NCBI GenBank assembly: GCA_947627135.1
Contig: CANQUV010000002.1
Location: 96,343 to 160,342, forward strand
DNA length: 64,000 nt
DNA from: an uncultured Clostridia bacterium
GTDB lineage: Bacteria; Bacillota; Clostridia; Oscillospirales; Acutalibacteraceae
Direction: 5' to 3'
Shown: positions 37,919-48,291 of the stretch, piece after piece
Numbering within the stretch: position 1 is the stretch's first letter
How the letters are laid out: each line of letters starts with the position of its first letter
Program-made: the position numbers and the translations under genes
Notes under the pieces: model-generated
What the model was told of the DNA's origin: nothing
Database searches by the model: none
Seen by the model: only the letters and a program-made list of their open reading frames with translations

Positions 37919-40900
37919 TTACTCTGCGTTATCTAAGCTTGCAAGTTTAGCAAGATGCTCATATTTTTTCTCTGCAAGGTCTTCAGCCTGTGTAAAGAGT
38001 TTTTCTGCTCTTTCAGGGTTTGCACGAGCAAGTCTGTTATAACGAACTTCACCCATAATGAAGTCACGATAAGAAGCAGATGGAGCTTTGCTGTCAAGCA
38101 TAAACGGATTTTTGCCCTCGTCTGCAAGGCGTGGGTCAAATCTGAAGCAGTTCCAATAACCTGCCTGAACAGCCTTTTCTTCTTCTTTCTGCGCAATACC
38201 CATACCGCCTTTGATGCCGTGGTTGATACATGGAGCATAGCAGATAACGATTGAAGGTCCGTTGTAGCTTTCAGCCTCTACCATAGCTTTAATGCACTGA
38301 TTATAATCTGCACCCATAGCAACTTGAGCAACATATACATAGCCGTAGCTCATAGCAATAGCGGCAAGGTCTTTTTTCTTCATAGATTTACCGGCAGCTG
38401 CAAACTGTGCAACTGAACCCACCGGTGTAGCCTTTGAAGCCTGACCGCCTGTATTTGAGTAAACCTCTGTATCAAATACAAGAATATTTACATTTTCTCC
38501 TGATGCGATTACATGGTCCAGACCGCCGAAACCAATATCATAAGCCCAGCCGTCGCCGCCTAAAATCCATATAGATTTTTTAGCAAGCTCGTCTTTATCT
38601 TTAAGTGTTTTTTGTGCAAGATCTGCAATTTCTCCGCCTTCACCTGCGAGAACCTCTAATTTTTCAATTAAAGTATCTGTTGCAGCACGGTTTGCCTTTG
38701 AATCTGTTGTTGTATCCATATAATTTGCACAAGCGTCTTTAACATCTTGTTTATCTGTTAATTCAGCGATTTTCTCAACATACCCTGCAAGTCTGCTGCG
38801 AATAGCCTTTTGACCTAAAGCCATACCGTAACCAAATTCTGCGTTATCCTCAAACAAGCTGTTCTGCCAAGCAGGACCGAAGCCTTTTTTATTAACTGTA
38901 TAAGGAGTTGCAGGAGCTGATGCACCCCAAATTGAAGAACAACCTGTTGCGTTTGCAATAAACATTCTGTCTCCAAACAGCTGTGTAATAAGTTTAGCAT
39001 AAGGCGTTTCACCGCAGCCTGCGCAAGCACCTGAGAATTCAAGCAGAGGCTGTTTAAACTGACTGCCTTTAACAGTTGTTTCTTTAAACTTCTCTGTAAC
39101 ATCCGGCTTATCTTCAAGGTCTCTAGCGTAGTTGAATACTTCCTGATATTTAAGCTGTGTATCGATCGGCTTCATAACGAGAGCTTTCTCGCCCTTTTTG
39201 CCGGGACAAACCTGTGCGCAAGCGCCGCAGCCTGTACAGTCAAGTGTAGAAACAGTCATTGTAAATTTATAATCAGCCATACCGGTCATAGGAATTGTTT
39301 TAAGGTCTGAAGGAGCATTTGCAACTTCTTCATCAGTTAAAACTGCCGGTCGAATTACAGCATGAGGACATACATAAGAGCATCTGTTACACTGAATACA
39401 GTTTTCAGGAACCCACTGCGGTACATCTACTGCAATACCTCTCTTCTCATAAGCAGAAGAACCGTTTGGTGCAGTACCGTCAACATGGTCCATAAATGCA
39501 GATACAGGCAGTTGATTTCCTTTATAGGAATTAACGGGATTTAAGATTTCGTTTACATATTTAACTACTTCTTCTCTGCCTTGTGTAACCTTTTCATCAA
39601 CTAAAGTATCTTCAGCATTTATCCACTGTTGAGGAACATCAACCTTTTTAAGATCTGACATACCTCTGTCGATAGCGGCATGGTTCATATCAACAATAGC
39701 CTGACCTTTTTTGCTGTAAGACTGTGTAGCTTTTTCTTTCATATATTCCTTTGCTTTTTCAGCAGGAATAATATCTGCAATCTTAAAGAATGCTGACTGT
39801 AAAATTGTATTGATTCTTCCGCCTAAACCGATTTCTTTACCTATTGAGATACCGTCGATCGTGTAGAAGTTAATTTTCTTTTCAGCAAGAAGTCTTTTCA
39901 TTTTACCCGGTAAACGCTTATCAAGCTCATCTACATCCCAAGGGCAGTTAAGCAGGAATGAACCGCCTTCTTTAAGGTCATCAACCATATCGTATTTATC
40001 AATATAGGAAGGGTTATGACAGGCAACAAAATCAGCCTTGCTGATATAGTAAGTAGATTTTATCGGAGTATTACCGAAACGAAGGTGAGAAACTGTTAAA
40101 CCGCCTGATTTTTTTGAGTCATAAGCAAAATAACCTTGAGCGTACATATCAGTATAGTCACCGATAATTTTAATTGAGTTTTTATTTGCGCCGACTGTAC
40201 CGTCTGCACCAAGTCCCCAGAATTTACATGAACTTGTTCCGGCAGGAGTTGTGTCAGGATTTTCTTTAATTTCAAGCGAAAGGTTTGTAACATCGTCAAC
40301 AATACCGATCGTAAATCTCTTCTTTGGAGAAGCAGACTGTGCATTTCTGTAAACTGCAACGATATCGGCAGGAGTTGTATCCTTTGAACCAAGACCGTAA
40401 CGACCTGTATAAACCTTAACATTAGAGAAATCTGAACCGTTGATAGCTGCAAGAACATCAAGATAAAGAGGTTCACCGATTGAGCCGGGTTCTTTTGTTC
40501 TGTCGAGAACTGAAATAGATTTAACTGTTTTAGGAAGCTCGCTTAAAAGATAATCTGCAACGAAAGGTCTGTAAAGTCTTACTTTAATAAGACCTGTTTT
40601 TTCGCCTGCTGCATTTAAGTAATCTACAACTTCCTCTGCGCAGTCGCAAACAGAACCCATGGCAACGATCACATGTTCTGCATCTTCTGCACCGTAATAG
40701 TTAAACGGTTTGTAGTCAGTTCCTGCTTTTGCGTTTACTTTGTTCATATATTCAACTACAACTTCAGGAATTGCATCGTAGTATTTGTTACAAGCTTCTC
40801 TTGCCTGGAAGAATATATCATCGTTTTGAGCTGTTCCTCTGATTACAGGATGTTCCGGGTTTAAGCTTCTGCGTCTGTAAGCTTCAACAGCGTCCCAATC

Positions 40901-41485
40901 AAGCATTTCGCCTAAATCATCGTAATCCCATGTTTCAATTTTCTGAATTTCATGAGATGTTCTGAAACCGTCGAAGAAATGGAGGAACGGAACTCTTCCT
41001 TTAATTGCAGAAAGATGCGCAACCGCTGCAAGATCCATAACTTCTTGAGGGTTATTTGAACAAAGCATAGCATAACCCGTCTGACGACATGCATAAATAT
41101 CTGAATGATCGCCGAAAATTGAGAGAGCGTGGCTTGTTAATGCACGAGCTGATACATGAATAACGCTTGGCAAAAGTTCGCCTGCCATTTTATACATATT
41201 TGGAATCATCAGGAGTAAGCCCTGTGAAGCTGTGTATGTTGTTGTTAAAGCACCTGCTGCCAAAGAACCGTGAACTGCACCTGAAGCACCTCCTTCAGAC
41301 TGCATTTCAGTAACCTGAACTTCTCTGCCGAATAAATTCTTTTTACCCTGTACTGCATACTGATCCGTTAAATCAGCCATTACAGAAGAAGGGGTTATTG
41401 GGTAAATTGCTGCTACATCAGTAAAAGCATAAGAAACATGAGCAGCGGCAGTATTACCATCCATTGTTTTCATTTGTCTTGCCAT
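37919..41485 (-). CDS. nifJ: Pyruvate:ferredoxin (flavodoxin) oxidoreductase
   Basis: 1188 residues, the single-chain homodimeric PFOR. Order: domain I (ITPSSVMADLTDQYA...), the gamma-like domain, an iron-sulphur domain with two 4Fe-4S motifs (CIQCNRCSYVCP and CTGCGACAQVCP), and the TPP domain with the proximal cluster cysteines (CAGCGETP) and GDGWAYDIGFGGLDH. Oxidises pyruvate with CoA to acetyl-CoA and CO2, reducing ferredoxin, the central step of clostridial fermentation. RBS AAGGAGG before the ATG. Monocistronic. Confidence 0.98.
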   Translation of the reverse strand: MARQMKTMDGNTAAAHVSYAFTDVAAIYPITPSSVMADLTDQYAVQGKKNLFGREVQVTEMQSEGGASGAVHGSLAAGALTTTYTASQGLLLMIPNMYKMAGELLPSVIHVSARALTSHALSIFGDHSDIYACRQTGYAMLCSNNPQEVMDLAAVAHLSAIKGRVPFLHFFDGFRTSHEIQKIETWDYDDLGEMLDWDAVEAYRRRSLNPEHPVIRGTAQNDDIFFQAREACNKYYDAIPEVVVEYMNKVNAKAGTDYKPFNYYGAEDAEHVIVAMGSVCDCAEEVVDYLNAAGEKTGLIKVRLYRPFVADYLLSELPKTVKSISVLDRTKEPGSIGEPLYLDVLAAINGSDFSNVKVYTGRYGLGSKDTTPADIVAVYRNAQSASPKKRFTIGIVDDVTNLSLEIKENPDTTPAGTSSCKFWGLGADGTVGANKNSIKIIGDYTDMYAQGYFAYDSKKSGGLTVSHLRFGNTPIKSTYYISKADFVACHNPSYIDKYDMVDDLKEGGSFLLNCPWDVDELDKRLPGKMKRLLAEKKINFYTIDGISIGKEIGLGGRINTILQSAFFKIADIIPAEKAKEYMKEKATQSYSKKGQAIVDMNHAAIDRGMSDLKKVDVPQQWINAEDTLVDEKVTQGREEVVKYVNEILNPVNSYKGNQLPVSAFMDHVDGTAPNGSSAYEKRGIAVDVPQWVPENCIQCNRCSYVCPHAVIRPAVLTDEEVANAPSDLKTIPMTGMADYKFTMTVSTLDCTGCGACAQVCPGKKGEKALVMKPIDTQLKYQEVFNYARDLEDKPDVTEKFKETTVKGSQFKQPLLEFSGACAGCGETPYAKLITQLFGDRMFIANATGCSSIWGASAPATPYTVNKKGFGPAWQNSLFEDNAEFGYGMALGQKAIRSRLAGYVEKIAELTDKQDVKDACANYMDTTTDSKANRAATDTLIEKLEVLAGEGGEIADLAQKTLKDKDELAKKSIWILGGDGWAYDIGFGGLDHVIASGENVNILVFDTEVYSNTGGQASKATPVGSVAQFAAAGKSMKKKDLAAIAMSYGYVYVAQVAMGADYNQCIKAMVEAESYNGPSIVICYAPCINHGIKGGMGIAQKEEEKAVQAGYWNCFRFDPRLADEGKNPFMLDSKAPSASYRDFIMGEVRYNRLARANPERAEKLFTQAEDLAEKKYEHLAKLASLDNAE

Positions 41486-41694
41486 TGGATTTGACCTCCT
41501 TAATATTAAATGCAGATATATTTCATTTCTGCAATATTCTACTATTGATACAATTGCGTACCTTATTGAATTTTAACACTTTTGTTATTAAAAGTAAAGT
41601 AAATATCTTATAAAAATTCATTTATTTTCAGGAAAAATCACTATTAATGACCTTTTTATATAAATTTTTTATTTTATGTTGTTTTTATGCTGAT

Positions 41695-42387
41695 TTAATC
41701 GGCTTCACTTAAGGTCGTTTCAGAATTTTCTTGTTCTGTGGGAGCCGCTGTGGTTTCTTCAGATGTAGCTTCTGTGGGAGGTTCGGTAGGTGTTTCTGTG
41801 GGAGATTCCGTCGGTGCTTGCGTAGAAGTTTCAACAGGAGCTTCTGTCTGTGAACTTGAAGTAGCTGTATTAGATGTTTTTTCAGTTTCTTTTGCTGATG
41901 TTTCCGCAGCTGTTTCAGATTTAGTCTCTGTTGTTAAATTTTCTTCATTTGATTCCGATACGGTTGTTTGTGTTGTTGTTGTTACCTTTGCTGTTGTATT
42001 TGTCGGCTGTTTTTCCGGACTGTTATTGTTTACAAACAATATAACCGCTATTGTACCTATTATAAAAAGCACAATTAAAATTATAACTATGGCTGTTACA
42101 GCACCTTTTCGGTTTTTATTTTTGTTTTTATTTCTGTTTTTTTGAGCCGGGAGATAATCTTTATAATCGTTGTTGTTATTTCCTGTTTGTTCATCAAAAG
42201 CATCTCCGTAATCCTGATTTCTTTTTTGTTTTTCTCTTTCTTTTGCCCTTTCTTCTTCCTCAATATTAAATTTCGGAAAATCCGTATATTCTTTCTGATA
42301 ATTTTCCTGATTATCTTCGTAAGAATTTTTTATAATATCTTTCTCATCTTGATTATCATTATTATAATGTTTAAAATTTTTATCCAT
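41695..42387 (-). CDS. Single-pass membrane protein with Thr/Glu-rich exterior tail
   Basis: 230 residues: a charged Asn/Asp/Glu/Lys-rich cytoplasmic part (about 1-93), one TM helix (about 96-119) and an exterior of Thr, Glu, Ser and Pro with imperfect ESPTETPTEPPTEAT repeats. No folded domain is recognisable. It might be a wall-spanning stalk or regulator (anti-sigma-like topology), but no motif supports this. RBS AAAGAGG precedes the ATG. Confidence 0.7.
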   Translation of the reverse strand: MDKNFKHYNNDNQDEKDIIKNSYEDNQENYQKEYTDFPKFNIEEEERAKEREKQKRNQDYGDAFDEQTGNNNNDYKDYLPAQKNRNKNKNKNRKGAVTAIVIILIVLFIIGTIAVILFVNNNSPEKQPTNTTAKVTTTTQTTVSESNEENLTTETKSETAAETSAKETEKTSNTATSSSQTEAPVETSTQAPTESPTETPTEPPTEATSEETTAAPTEQENSETTLSEAD

Positions 42388-42533
42388 ATTATACCTCTTT
42401 AAAATTTTAAATATTTTAATTCTGTAAAAAGTTTTCTATGATCAATAGCCCTAAAATATAGGCAAAGTTATATTAAAAACAAAGGTTATTGTCAAGAATA
42501 TTAAAAGTTTTTGCGTCGCTTTTTTTAAAAGCA

Positions 42534-42622
42534 ACCGGCGGACCGTTTTTTCGAACAGACAACCCCATATAAAAACAATTTTTTCTGCCCGACTGTTACC
42601 AAACTGTTTTTTATAAAGTAAA
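42534..42622. repeat. Full-length member of the ~90-nt dispersed repeat family
   Basis: Begins ACCGGCGG, contains TTTTTTCGAACAGACAACC, CCATATA and CTGCCCGACTGTTACC, and ends TATAAAGTAAAGC. Best match is the valS-leader copy (34300-34385). The rest of the 42388-42668 spacer holds no gene. Confidence 0.7.
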
Positions 42623-42624
42623 GC

Positions 42625-42653
42625 AAAAAACGGCAGTATGCTCTACTGCCGTT
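42625..42653 (-). terminator. Terminator of the 42669-43316 gene
   Basis: AACGGCAGTA (42629-42638) pairs with TACTGCCGTT (42644-42653); the minus strand continues into a T run from the AAAAAA at 42625-42630. Confidence 0.8.
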
Positions 42654-42668
42654 AATATTTATGATAAA

Positions 42669-43316
42669 TTATTCTTCGGTTTCTTTTGTTGTTTCTTCAG
42701 TTGTTTCTTCTGCTTTTTCAACAACATCTTCTGCTTCTTGGGATACTGCCTCATCAATTGTTTTGCTTTCCAGTTCATCTTCTGAAATCAGATTTGTTCC
42801 CTCAACAATTATTTCTTCTTCATCATTTGCAGGAGCGTATGTTGTTTCTGCCTCAGGAGTAAAATCAACGTCTTCTTTAACTCCGCCCTCAACACCAGGC
42901 ATATCTGTAATAATTTCTTCTGTAACAAGTTCAAATCCGCTTAAAAATGTGTAGGGAATACCGTAGCCTAAAGCAACGCTTGCAAGTAATACCATTGGGT
43001 GTAAACCGCTTTCAACAATTAACATATCGTGCAGCGGAAGACCTGCTGCGAATGAAGCAATAATAATATAAAGTGCCGGCAAATCAAGTATTATAAGTGT
43101 TAAAAGACTAAATCTTTTTACAGCCTTGCCTTCACCCACTCTTGTTGCATAAAATACAAGCAAGCCGAACACTACAAAGATAAGTGAAATTACAATAGTA
43201 TTAACAGGATTTGCAAGGCCATTTGCAAAACTGGAGAAGAAATAACTGCAAATAATATAAGCAGTAATCAGAAATGCTGAAAATAACAGATTAATCGTAT
43301 CTCTTTTATTTTTCAT
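42669..43316 (-). CDS. Four-TM membrane protein with acidic C-terminal tail
   Basis: 215 residues: four TM helices in the first ~125 residues, then a Glu/Asp/Thr-rich cytoplasmic or exterior tail (about 130-215) ending in EETTEETTKETEE. No family recognised. GGAGG RBS before the ATG and its own terminator, so a genuine gene, probably monocistronic. Confidence 0.7.
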   Translation of the reverse strand: MKNKRDTINLLFSAFLITAYIICSYFFSSFANGLANPVNTIVISLIFVVFGLLVFYATRVGEGKAVKRFSLLTLIILDLPALYIIIASFAAGLPLHDMLIVESGLHPMVLLASVALGYGIPYTFLSGFELVTEEIITDMPGVEGGVKEDVDFTPEAETTYAPANDEEEIIVEGTNLISEDELESKTIDEAVSQEAEDVVEKAEETTEETTKETEE

Positions 43317-43424
43317 TATTAAACCTCCGAATTATAAAATCTTCATAATTATTTGCATTTTACACCCCTAATGTGACGATTTTATGATGAAATCGGGCCG
43401 ATGCAGACATTTTTCTGAACTACT

Positions 43425-44351
43425 CTAATTATTTTTTGCCTTTGCGGCAAGACAAACCCAACCGTTTTCACGATGTTCTTCAATTACATCAAAGTCGGGC
43501 TGTAAAGAGCTTATAACTTCTTCTGCTCTCAAATCAATAATACCGCACATTATGTAAACAGTGTTTTCGTTCATAAAATTTTTAACATCTTTTGAAAGCA
43601 ATATGATTGCGTCTGCCACAATGTTTGCTACAATCAGGTTATATTTTCCGCTGACTTTTTCAGTTAAATTACCGCATATAACCTTAAACTTATCAGATAC
43701 ATTATTGATTTTTGCGTTTTCTTCTGCGGTAGTAACGGCAATAGGGTCAATATCTACGCCCACTGCGCTTTCAGCACCTAAAAGCAACGCTCCAATTGCA
43801 AGAATTCCGCTTCCGCAGCCAACATCTAAAACAGTATCGCCTTTGTTTATGTATTTTTCTATCATTTTAAGGCACAGGCGGGTGGTCTCGTGATTACCTG
43901 TTCCGAAAGCAAGACCGGGGTCAATATTTAAAACCGTTCTGCCTTGGGGGACATAGTCATCTCTCCAAGACGGGCGGATAAGCAGCTTATCTCCTACGGG
44001 AGTAGGATTAAAATACTGCTTCCAGTTATTTCTCCAATCCTCTTCTGCACAATCAGATGTATCTATTTTGTGCTCTATATTCTCCCCTGTAAATCTTTCT
44101 GACAAAAAGGAGACTGCCTCCATAGGGTTTACATCAGGCTCAAGATAAATATGAATAAAAGCCTTGTTTCTGTCTTTTTGCAAAAGTTCTTCGTCAATTA
44201 AATCAATGTGAGCTATTTCCTGTACCTCATCTTCAAGAAGTGAATAGTCTTCAATATAAATTCCGTACGGAACTACCATATTTGCAATATCGGAAGCTAT
44301 ATCTACATCCTTTGAATTTATGGAAATTCTGATTTCCGTCCACTTTGGCAT
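43425..44351 (-). CDS. prmA: Ribosomal protein L11 methyltransferase
   Basis: 308 residues, typical PrmA. An N-terminal substrate-recognition domain (1-120) and a Rossmann methyltransferase domain with the SAM motif DVGCGSGILAIGALLLGA, preceded by DPGLAFGTGNHETTRLC. Trimethylates L11. It follows dnaJ in the same orientation (25 nt apart), the usual Firmicute arrangement, and is likely the last gene of the hrcA operon. Confidence 0.95.
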   Translation of the reverse strand: MPKWTEIRISINSKDVDIASDIANMVVPYGIYIEDYSLLEDEVQEIAHIDLIDEELLQKDRNKAFIHIYLEPDVNPMEAVSFLSERFTGENIEHKIDTSDCAEEDWRNNWKQYFNPTPVGDKLLIRPSWRDDYVPQGRTVLNIDPGLAFGTGNHETTRLCLKMIEKYINKGDTVLDVGCGSGILAIGALLLGAESAVGVDIDPIAVTTAEENAKINNVSDKFKVICGNLTEKVSGKYNLIVANIVADAIILLSKDVKNFMNENTVYIMCGIIDLRAEEVISSLQPDFDVIEEHRENGWVCLAAKAKNN

Positions 44352-44376
44352 AAATAAATCCTTTCATTCTAATTGT

Positions 44377-45519
44377 TTATTCACCAAACATATTCTTTAT
44401 TTTATCACGAAATGTTTTTCTTTTTGCGTAGTTTTTGTCGGTTGCGGTTTCGTCCAGCTTTCTGATAAGTTCCTTTTGCTCTTTTGAAAGATTTTTGGGA
44501 ACTTCTATTGAAACTCTTACATACTGGTCGCCTTTTCCTCTGCCGTTTATGTTCTGAATACCCTTGCCTTTAAGTTTAAAAATATCTCCGGGTTGTGTTC
44601 CCTCGTGTACAGTATAGCTTACCTTACCATCAAGAGTAGGTACAATAATTTCCGCACCTAACGCTGCCTGCGCAAAGGTAATAGGCATATCGCACCACAC
44701 ATCGTTGCCCTTTCTTTCAAACACCGGATGCGGGCGAACATTAACATATACATGCAGGTCTCCTGATGAACCTCCGTTTATGCCGTTATTGCCCCTGCCG
44801 CCAACGTTTAAAATCTGATTGTCGCTTATTCCTGCAGGAACAGTAACTTCAACATTCTTTTTCACACGAACTCTTCCGTTGCCGTTACATTTTTTGCAGG
44901 GTTTTTCAACTATTTTACCTCTGCCCTTACAGGCATCACAGGTTCTTTGGGTCTGAACAACGCCAAAAGGAGTTCTTTGGTTAATAGTAACTCTGCCGGA
45001 ACCTCCGCATGCAGAACAGGTTTTAGGAGTTGAACCTTTATCTGCACCTGTTCCGTGACAATCGGAGCAGGTTTCGATATTTTGATATGTTACAGTTTTT
45101 TTACAGCCCTTTGCTGCTTCTTCAAAATCAATAAAAAGATTAGCCTCAACATCTGCACCCCTCCTGGGAGCATTTGGGTTTGAGTTTCTTCTTCCGCCAA
45201 AGCCGCCGAAGCCGCCGAAAAAGCTGTTGAAAATATCACCGATATCCATATCCTGACCAAAGGGACTTCCGCCTCCTGCTCCGAAGTTAGGATCAACGCC
45301 GGCATGACCGAATTGGTCGTATCTTGCACGCTTTTCGCTGTCGGATAAAACCTCATAGGCCTCATTTACTTCTTTAAACTTTTCTTCACAATCTTTATCT
45401 CCCGGATGTAGGTCAGGGTGATATTTTTTTGCACTTTGCCTGAATGCTTTTTTTATTTCATCATCAGAGGCTCCCTTTGAAACACCAAGCACCTCATAAT
45501 AATCTCGTTTTTCTGCCAA
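44377..45519 (-). CDS. dnaJ: Chaperone protein DnaJ
   Basis: 380 residues from a TTG at 45519 (reads [20 protein letters not shown] 6 nt upstream). A GTG three codons earlier lies inside the RBS and is less likely. J domain with HPD ([10 protein letters not shown]), Gly/Phe region, four zinc motifs ([32 protein letters not shown]) and substrate-binding C-terminal domains. Stimulates DnaK ATPase. Separated from dnaK by a hairpin-rich 216-bp spacer. Confidence 0.96.
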   Translation of the reverse strand: MAEKRDYYEVLGVSKGASDDEIKKAFRQSAKKYHPDLHPGDKDCEEKFKEVNEAYEVLSDSEKRARYDQFGHAGVDPNFGAGGGSPFGQDMDIGDIFNSFFGGFGGFGGRRNSNPNAPRRGADVEANLFIDFEEAAKGCKKTVTYQNIETCSDCHGTGADKGSTPKTCSACGGSGRVTINQRTPFGVVQTQRTCDACKGRGKIVEKPCKKCNGNGRVRVKKNVEVTVPAGISDNQILNVGGRGNNGINGGSSGDLHVYVNVRPHPVFERKGNDVWCDMPITFAQAALGAEIIVPTLDGKVSYTVHEGTQPGDIFKLKGKGIQNINGRGKGDQYVRVSIEVPKNLSKEQKELIRKLDETATDKNYAKRKTFRDKIKNMFGE

Positions 45520-45570
45520 TTTATTCACCTCTTTAATTAGGAGACCTGCTCCGTTTTTAACGCAGCAAGA

Positions 45571-45700
45571 GCGGCTGAAAGCCGCATATTAAGCGGGAAA
45601 TGCCCCGCTTATATAAGATGTTTTCCCCGCCTAAAAAGCAGGGTCATCATATCTGATATATAACGCCGTAAAGTGGCGTGATAACTTTTTATCACGCCAC
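45571..45700 (-). repeat. Hairpin cluster in the dnaK-dnaJ spacer
   Basis: Stems: GCGGCT-gaa-AGCCGC (45571-45585), AAGCGGG/CCCGCTT (45591-45610), and a perfect 12-bp stem GTGGCGTGATAA/TTATCACGCCAC (45673-45700). A nearby ACGCC (45663-45667) could also pair with GGCGT of the long stem, giving an alternative fold. No strong U run follows, so RNA processing or partial attenuation is more likely than full termination. Confidence 0.7.
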
Positions 45701-45735
45701 TGTTAATATGATCGAATCTTTATTTTACATCATTA

Positions 45736-47583
45736 TCAGTTATTGTCAACATCTGTAAAGTCAGCGTCATAAACATTACCGTCAGGTTGTTGAGCAGTAT
45801 TTCCCGCACCGCCCATATCAGGTGTAGGCTGTCCAGGCTGTCCCTGCGGAGCTGCCTGCTGGTAAAGCTTTGTTGAAACTTCATAAAGAGCCTTCTGCAA
45901 GTCATCTTTTGCAGCATTCATCATATCAACATCATTTTTAGAAATTGCTTCCCTTAATGCTGTTGTTTTTGTATTGATTGTATTTTTATCGACATCTGCT
46001 AATTTATCGCCGTTCTCATTAATAAGCTTTTCTGCCTGATATGCAAGGTTTTCTGCTTCGTTTTTAGCATCGATCTCTTCTCTGCGCTTTTTATCCTCTG
46101 CCGCGTACTGCTCTGCTTCTTTAACTGCTTTGTCAATATCTTCTTTAGACATATTTGTTGATGAGCTTATGGTAATTTTCTGCTCTTTGCCTGTGCCTAA
46201 ATCCTTTGCTGATACATTAACGATACCGTTTGCGTCAATATCAAATGTAACCTCAATTTGAGGAATACCTCTCGGTGCAGGAGCAATACCTGTTAATGCA
46301 AACAGTCCCAATTGTTTGTTATCTCTTGCAAATTCACGCTCGCCCTGAAGTACATTGATCTCTACCTGTGTTTGATTATCAGCGGCAGTTGAGAAAACCT
46401 GACTTTTTTTAGTTGGAATTGTTGTATTTCTTTCAATGATCTTTGTCATTACTCCGCCCATTGTTTCAACACCCAACGAAAGAGGTGTAACATCCAAAAG
46501 GAGCAGTCCGTCAACTTCGCCGCCTAAAACACCTGCCTGAATTGCTGCACCGATCGCAACACATTCGTCAGGGTTAATGCCTTTGAACGGCTCTTTGCCT
46601 ATAAGCTTTTTAACTGCATCCTGAACAGCAGGGATTCTTGACGATCCGCCTACCATAAGAACCTTATCAATTTCGGAAATCTGCAAGCCGGAATCGTTTA
46701 AAGCTGTTCTTACCGGACCCATTGTGTTTTCAACAAGATCTGCTGTAAGTTCATCAAATTTAGCTCTTGTCAATGTTAAATCCATGTGTTTCGGACCTGT
46801 TGCATCTGCTGTAATAAACGGCAGATTGATAGCTGTTGTTGTTACGCCTGAAAGTTCGATTTTTGCTTTTTCTGCTGCTTCTTTTAATCTTTGCATTGCC
46901 ATTTTATCTGATGATAAGTCAACGCCTGTTTCAGCCTTAAAGCTTGAAACCATCCAGTCGATAATTCTTTTATCAAAGTCATCGCCGCCTAAACGGTTGT
47001 TACCTGCTGTTGCAAGTACTTCCTGTACACCGTCTCCCATTTCAATAATAGATACATCAAATGTACCTCCGCCTAAATCGTACACCATAACCTTCTGGTC
47101 TTTTTCTTTATCAATACCGTAAGAAAGTGCGGCAGCAGTAGGCTCGTTTATAATTCTCTTTACATCAAGTCCTGCAATTTTACCTGCGTCTTTTGTTGCC
47201 TGACGCTGTGCGTCTGTAAAATAAGCCGGTACAGTTATAACTGCTTGGGTAACTGTTTCTCCTAAATAAGCCTCCGCATCGGCCTTTAATTTTTGTAAAA
47301 TCATAGCAGAAATTTCTTGAGGTGTATAGTTTTTATTATCAATAGCTACTTTATATGCTGTACCCATTTCTCTTTTAATAGATGAAACTGTACGCTCCGG
47401 ATTTGTGATTGCCTGTCTTTTAGCAACTTGACCTACCATTCTTTCGCCTGTTTTTGAAAAAGCTACAATAGAAGGTGTTGTTCTTGCTCCCTCTGCATTT
47501 GCAATAACTACCGGCTCGCCGCCTTCGATTACTGCAACGCATGAATTTGTTGTACCTAAGTCAATACCAATTGTTTTTGCCAT
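45736..47583 (-). CDS. dnaK: Chaperone protein DnaK
   Basis: 615 residues. N-terminal ATPase domain with [31 protein letters not shown] and [13 protein letters not shown]; substrate-binding domain from about 365; helical lid; and a Gly/Gln/Pro-rich disordered C-terminus ending [10 protein letters not shown]. Hsp70 that folds nascent and stressed proteins with DnaJ and GrpE. Member of the CIRCE-controlled operon. Confidence 0.98.
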   Translation of the reverse strand: MAKTIGIDLGTTNSCVAVIEGGEPVVIANAEGARTTPSIVAFSKTGERMVGQVAKRQAITNPERTVSSIKREMGTAYKVAIDNKNYTPQEISAMILQKLKADAEAYLGETVTQAVITVPAYFTDAQRQATKDAGKIAGLDVKRIINEPTAAALSYGIDKEKDQKVMVYDLGGGTFDVSIIEMGDGVQEVLATAGNNRLGGDDFDKRIIDWMVSSFKAETGVDLSSDKMAMQRLKEAAEKAKIELSGVTTTAINLPFITADATGPKHMDLTLTRAKFDELTADLVENTMGPVRTALNDSGLQISEIDKVLMVGGSSRIPAVQDAVKKLIGKEPFKGINPDECVAIGAAIQAGVLGGEVDGLLLLDVTPLSLGVETMGGVMTKIIERNTTIPTKKSQVFSTAADNQTQVEINVLQGEREFARDNKQLGLFALTGIAPAPRGIPQIEVTFDIDANGIVNVSAKDLGTGKEQKITISSSTNMSKEDIDKAVKEAEQYAAEDKKRREEIDAKNEAENLAYQAEKLINENGDKLADVDKNTINTKTTALREAISKNDVDMMNAAKDDLQKALYEVSTKLYQQAAPQGQPGQPTPDMGGAGNTAQQPDGNVYDADFTDVDNN

Positions 47584-47668
47584 AATAATTCCTCCTGAAA
47601 CTTAATTATTTAAGTTGTTGTTATTTTTTGTTTTAATGATTTTTGGTTTATATATAAATATATGTTTA

Positions 47669-48277
47669 TTAATCACAATTTGCAACCTGTACCATCGCAT
47701 GGCGGATAACTTTATCCCCTATTTTATATCCTTTTTGGAAAACCTGTGAAATTTGATTTTCAGACAGCTCTTCGCTTTCAATTTTTGAAACAGCGTTGTG
47801 AATTTCCGGATCAAAGTCTTCTCCGATTTCGCCAAAAGCTTCGATTTTCAGCTTTTCAAAGGATTTATCAAGCTGCTGGCTTACAAGTTCAATTCCCTTT
47901 TTTACTTCTTCCGGAGCATCCTTTAAGCTTTGAAGCGCCATTTGCATACTGTCTGCAACCGGCAAAAGTTCTTCTACTGCTTTTGCTGTTGCATCGTTAT
48001 AAATTGATAATTTTTCGTTTGCTGTTCTTTTTCTATAATTATCATATTCTGCCGCAAGCCTCATATAGCTGTCTTTTTGTGAGTCAAGCTTTTGCTGAAG
48101 CTCTTTAATCTCGTTTTCTTTTTTGTCTTTTTTAGATTCTTTCTTTTCCTTTTTGTCTTTCTTGTCTTTTTCTTCCTTTTCATCTTTCTTTACGCTTTCT
48201 TCTTCATCAGAAGAGCCTTCTTCCTGTACAACTTCTTCCTGTACAACTTCTTCCTGATTTTTTTCCTTTTCGCTCAT
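47669..48277 (-). CDS. grpE: Nucleotide exchange factor GrpE
   Basis: 202 residues: a long Glu/Lys-rich N-terminal extension (about 1-55, KEEKDKKDKKEKKESKKDKK), a coiled coil, and the GrpE head with ending VIRHAMVQVANCD. Releases ADP from DnaK. RBS AAGGAG before the ATG; 14 nt after hrcA. Confidence 0.95.
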   Translation of the reverse strand: MSEKEKNQEEVVQEEVVQEEGSSDEEESVKKDEKEEKDKKDKKEKKESKKDKKENEIKELQQKLDSQKDSYMRLAAEYDNYRKRTANEKLSIYNDATAKAVEELLPVADSMQMALQSLKDAPEEVKKGIELVSQQLDKSFEKLKIEAFGEIGEDFDPEIHNAVSKIESEELSENQISQVFQKGYKIGDKVIRHAMVQVANCD

Positions 48278-48291
48278 GTATATTCATCTCC

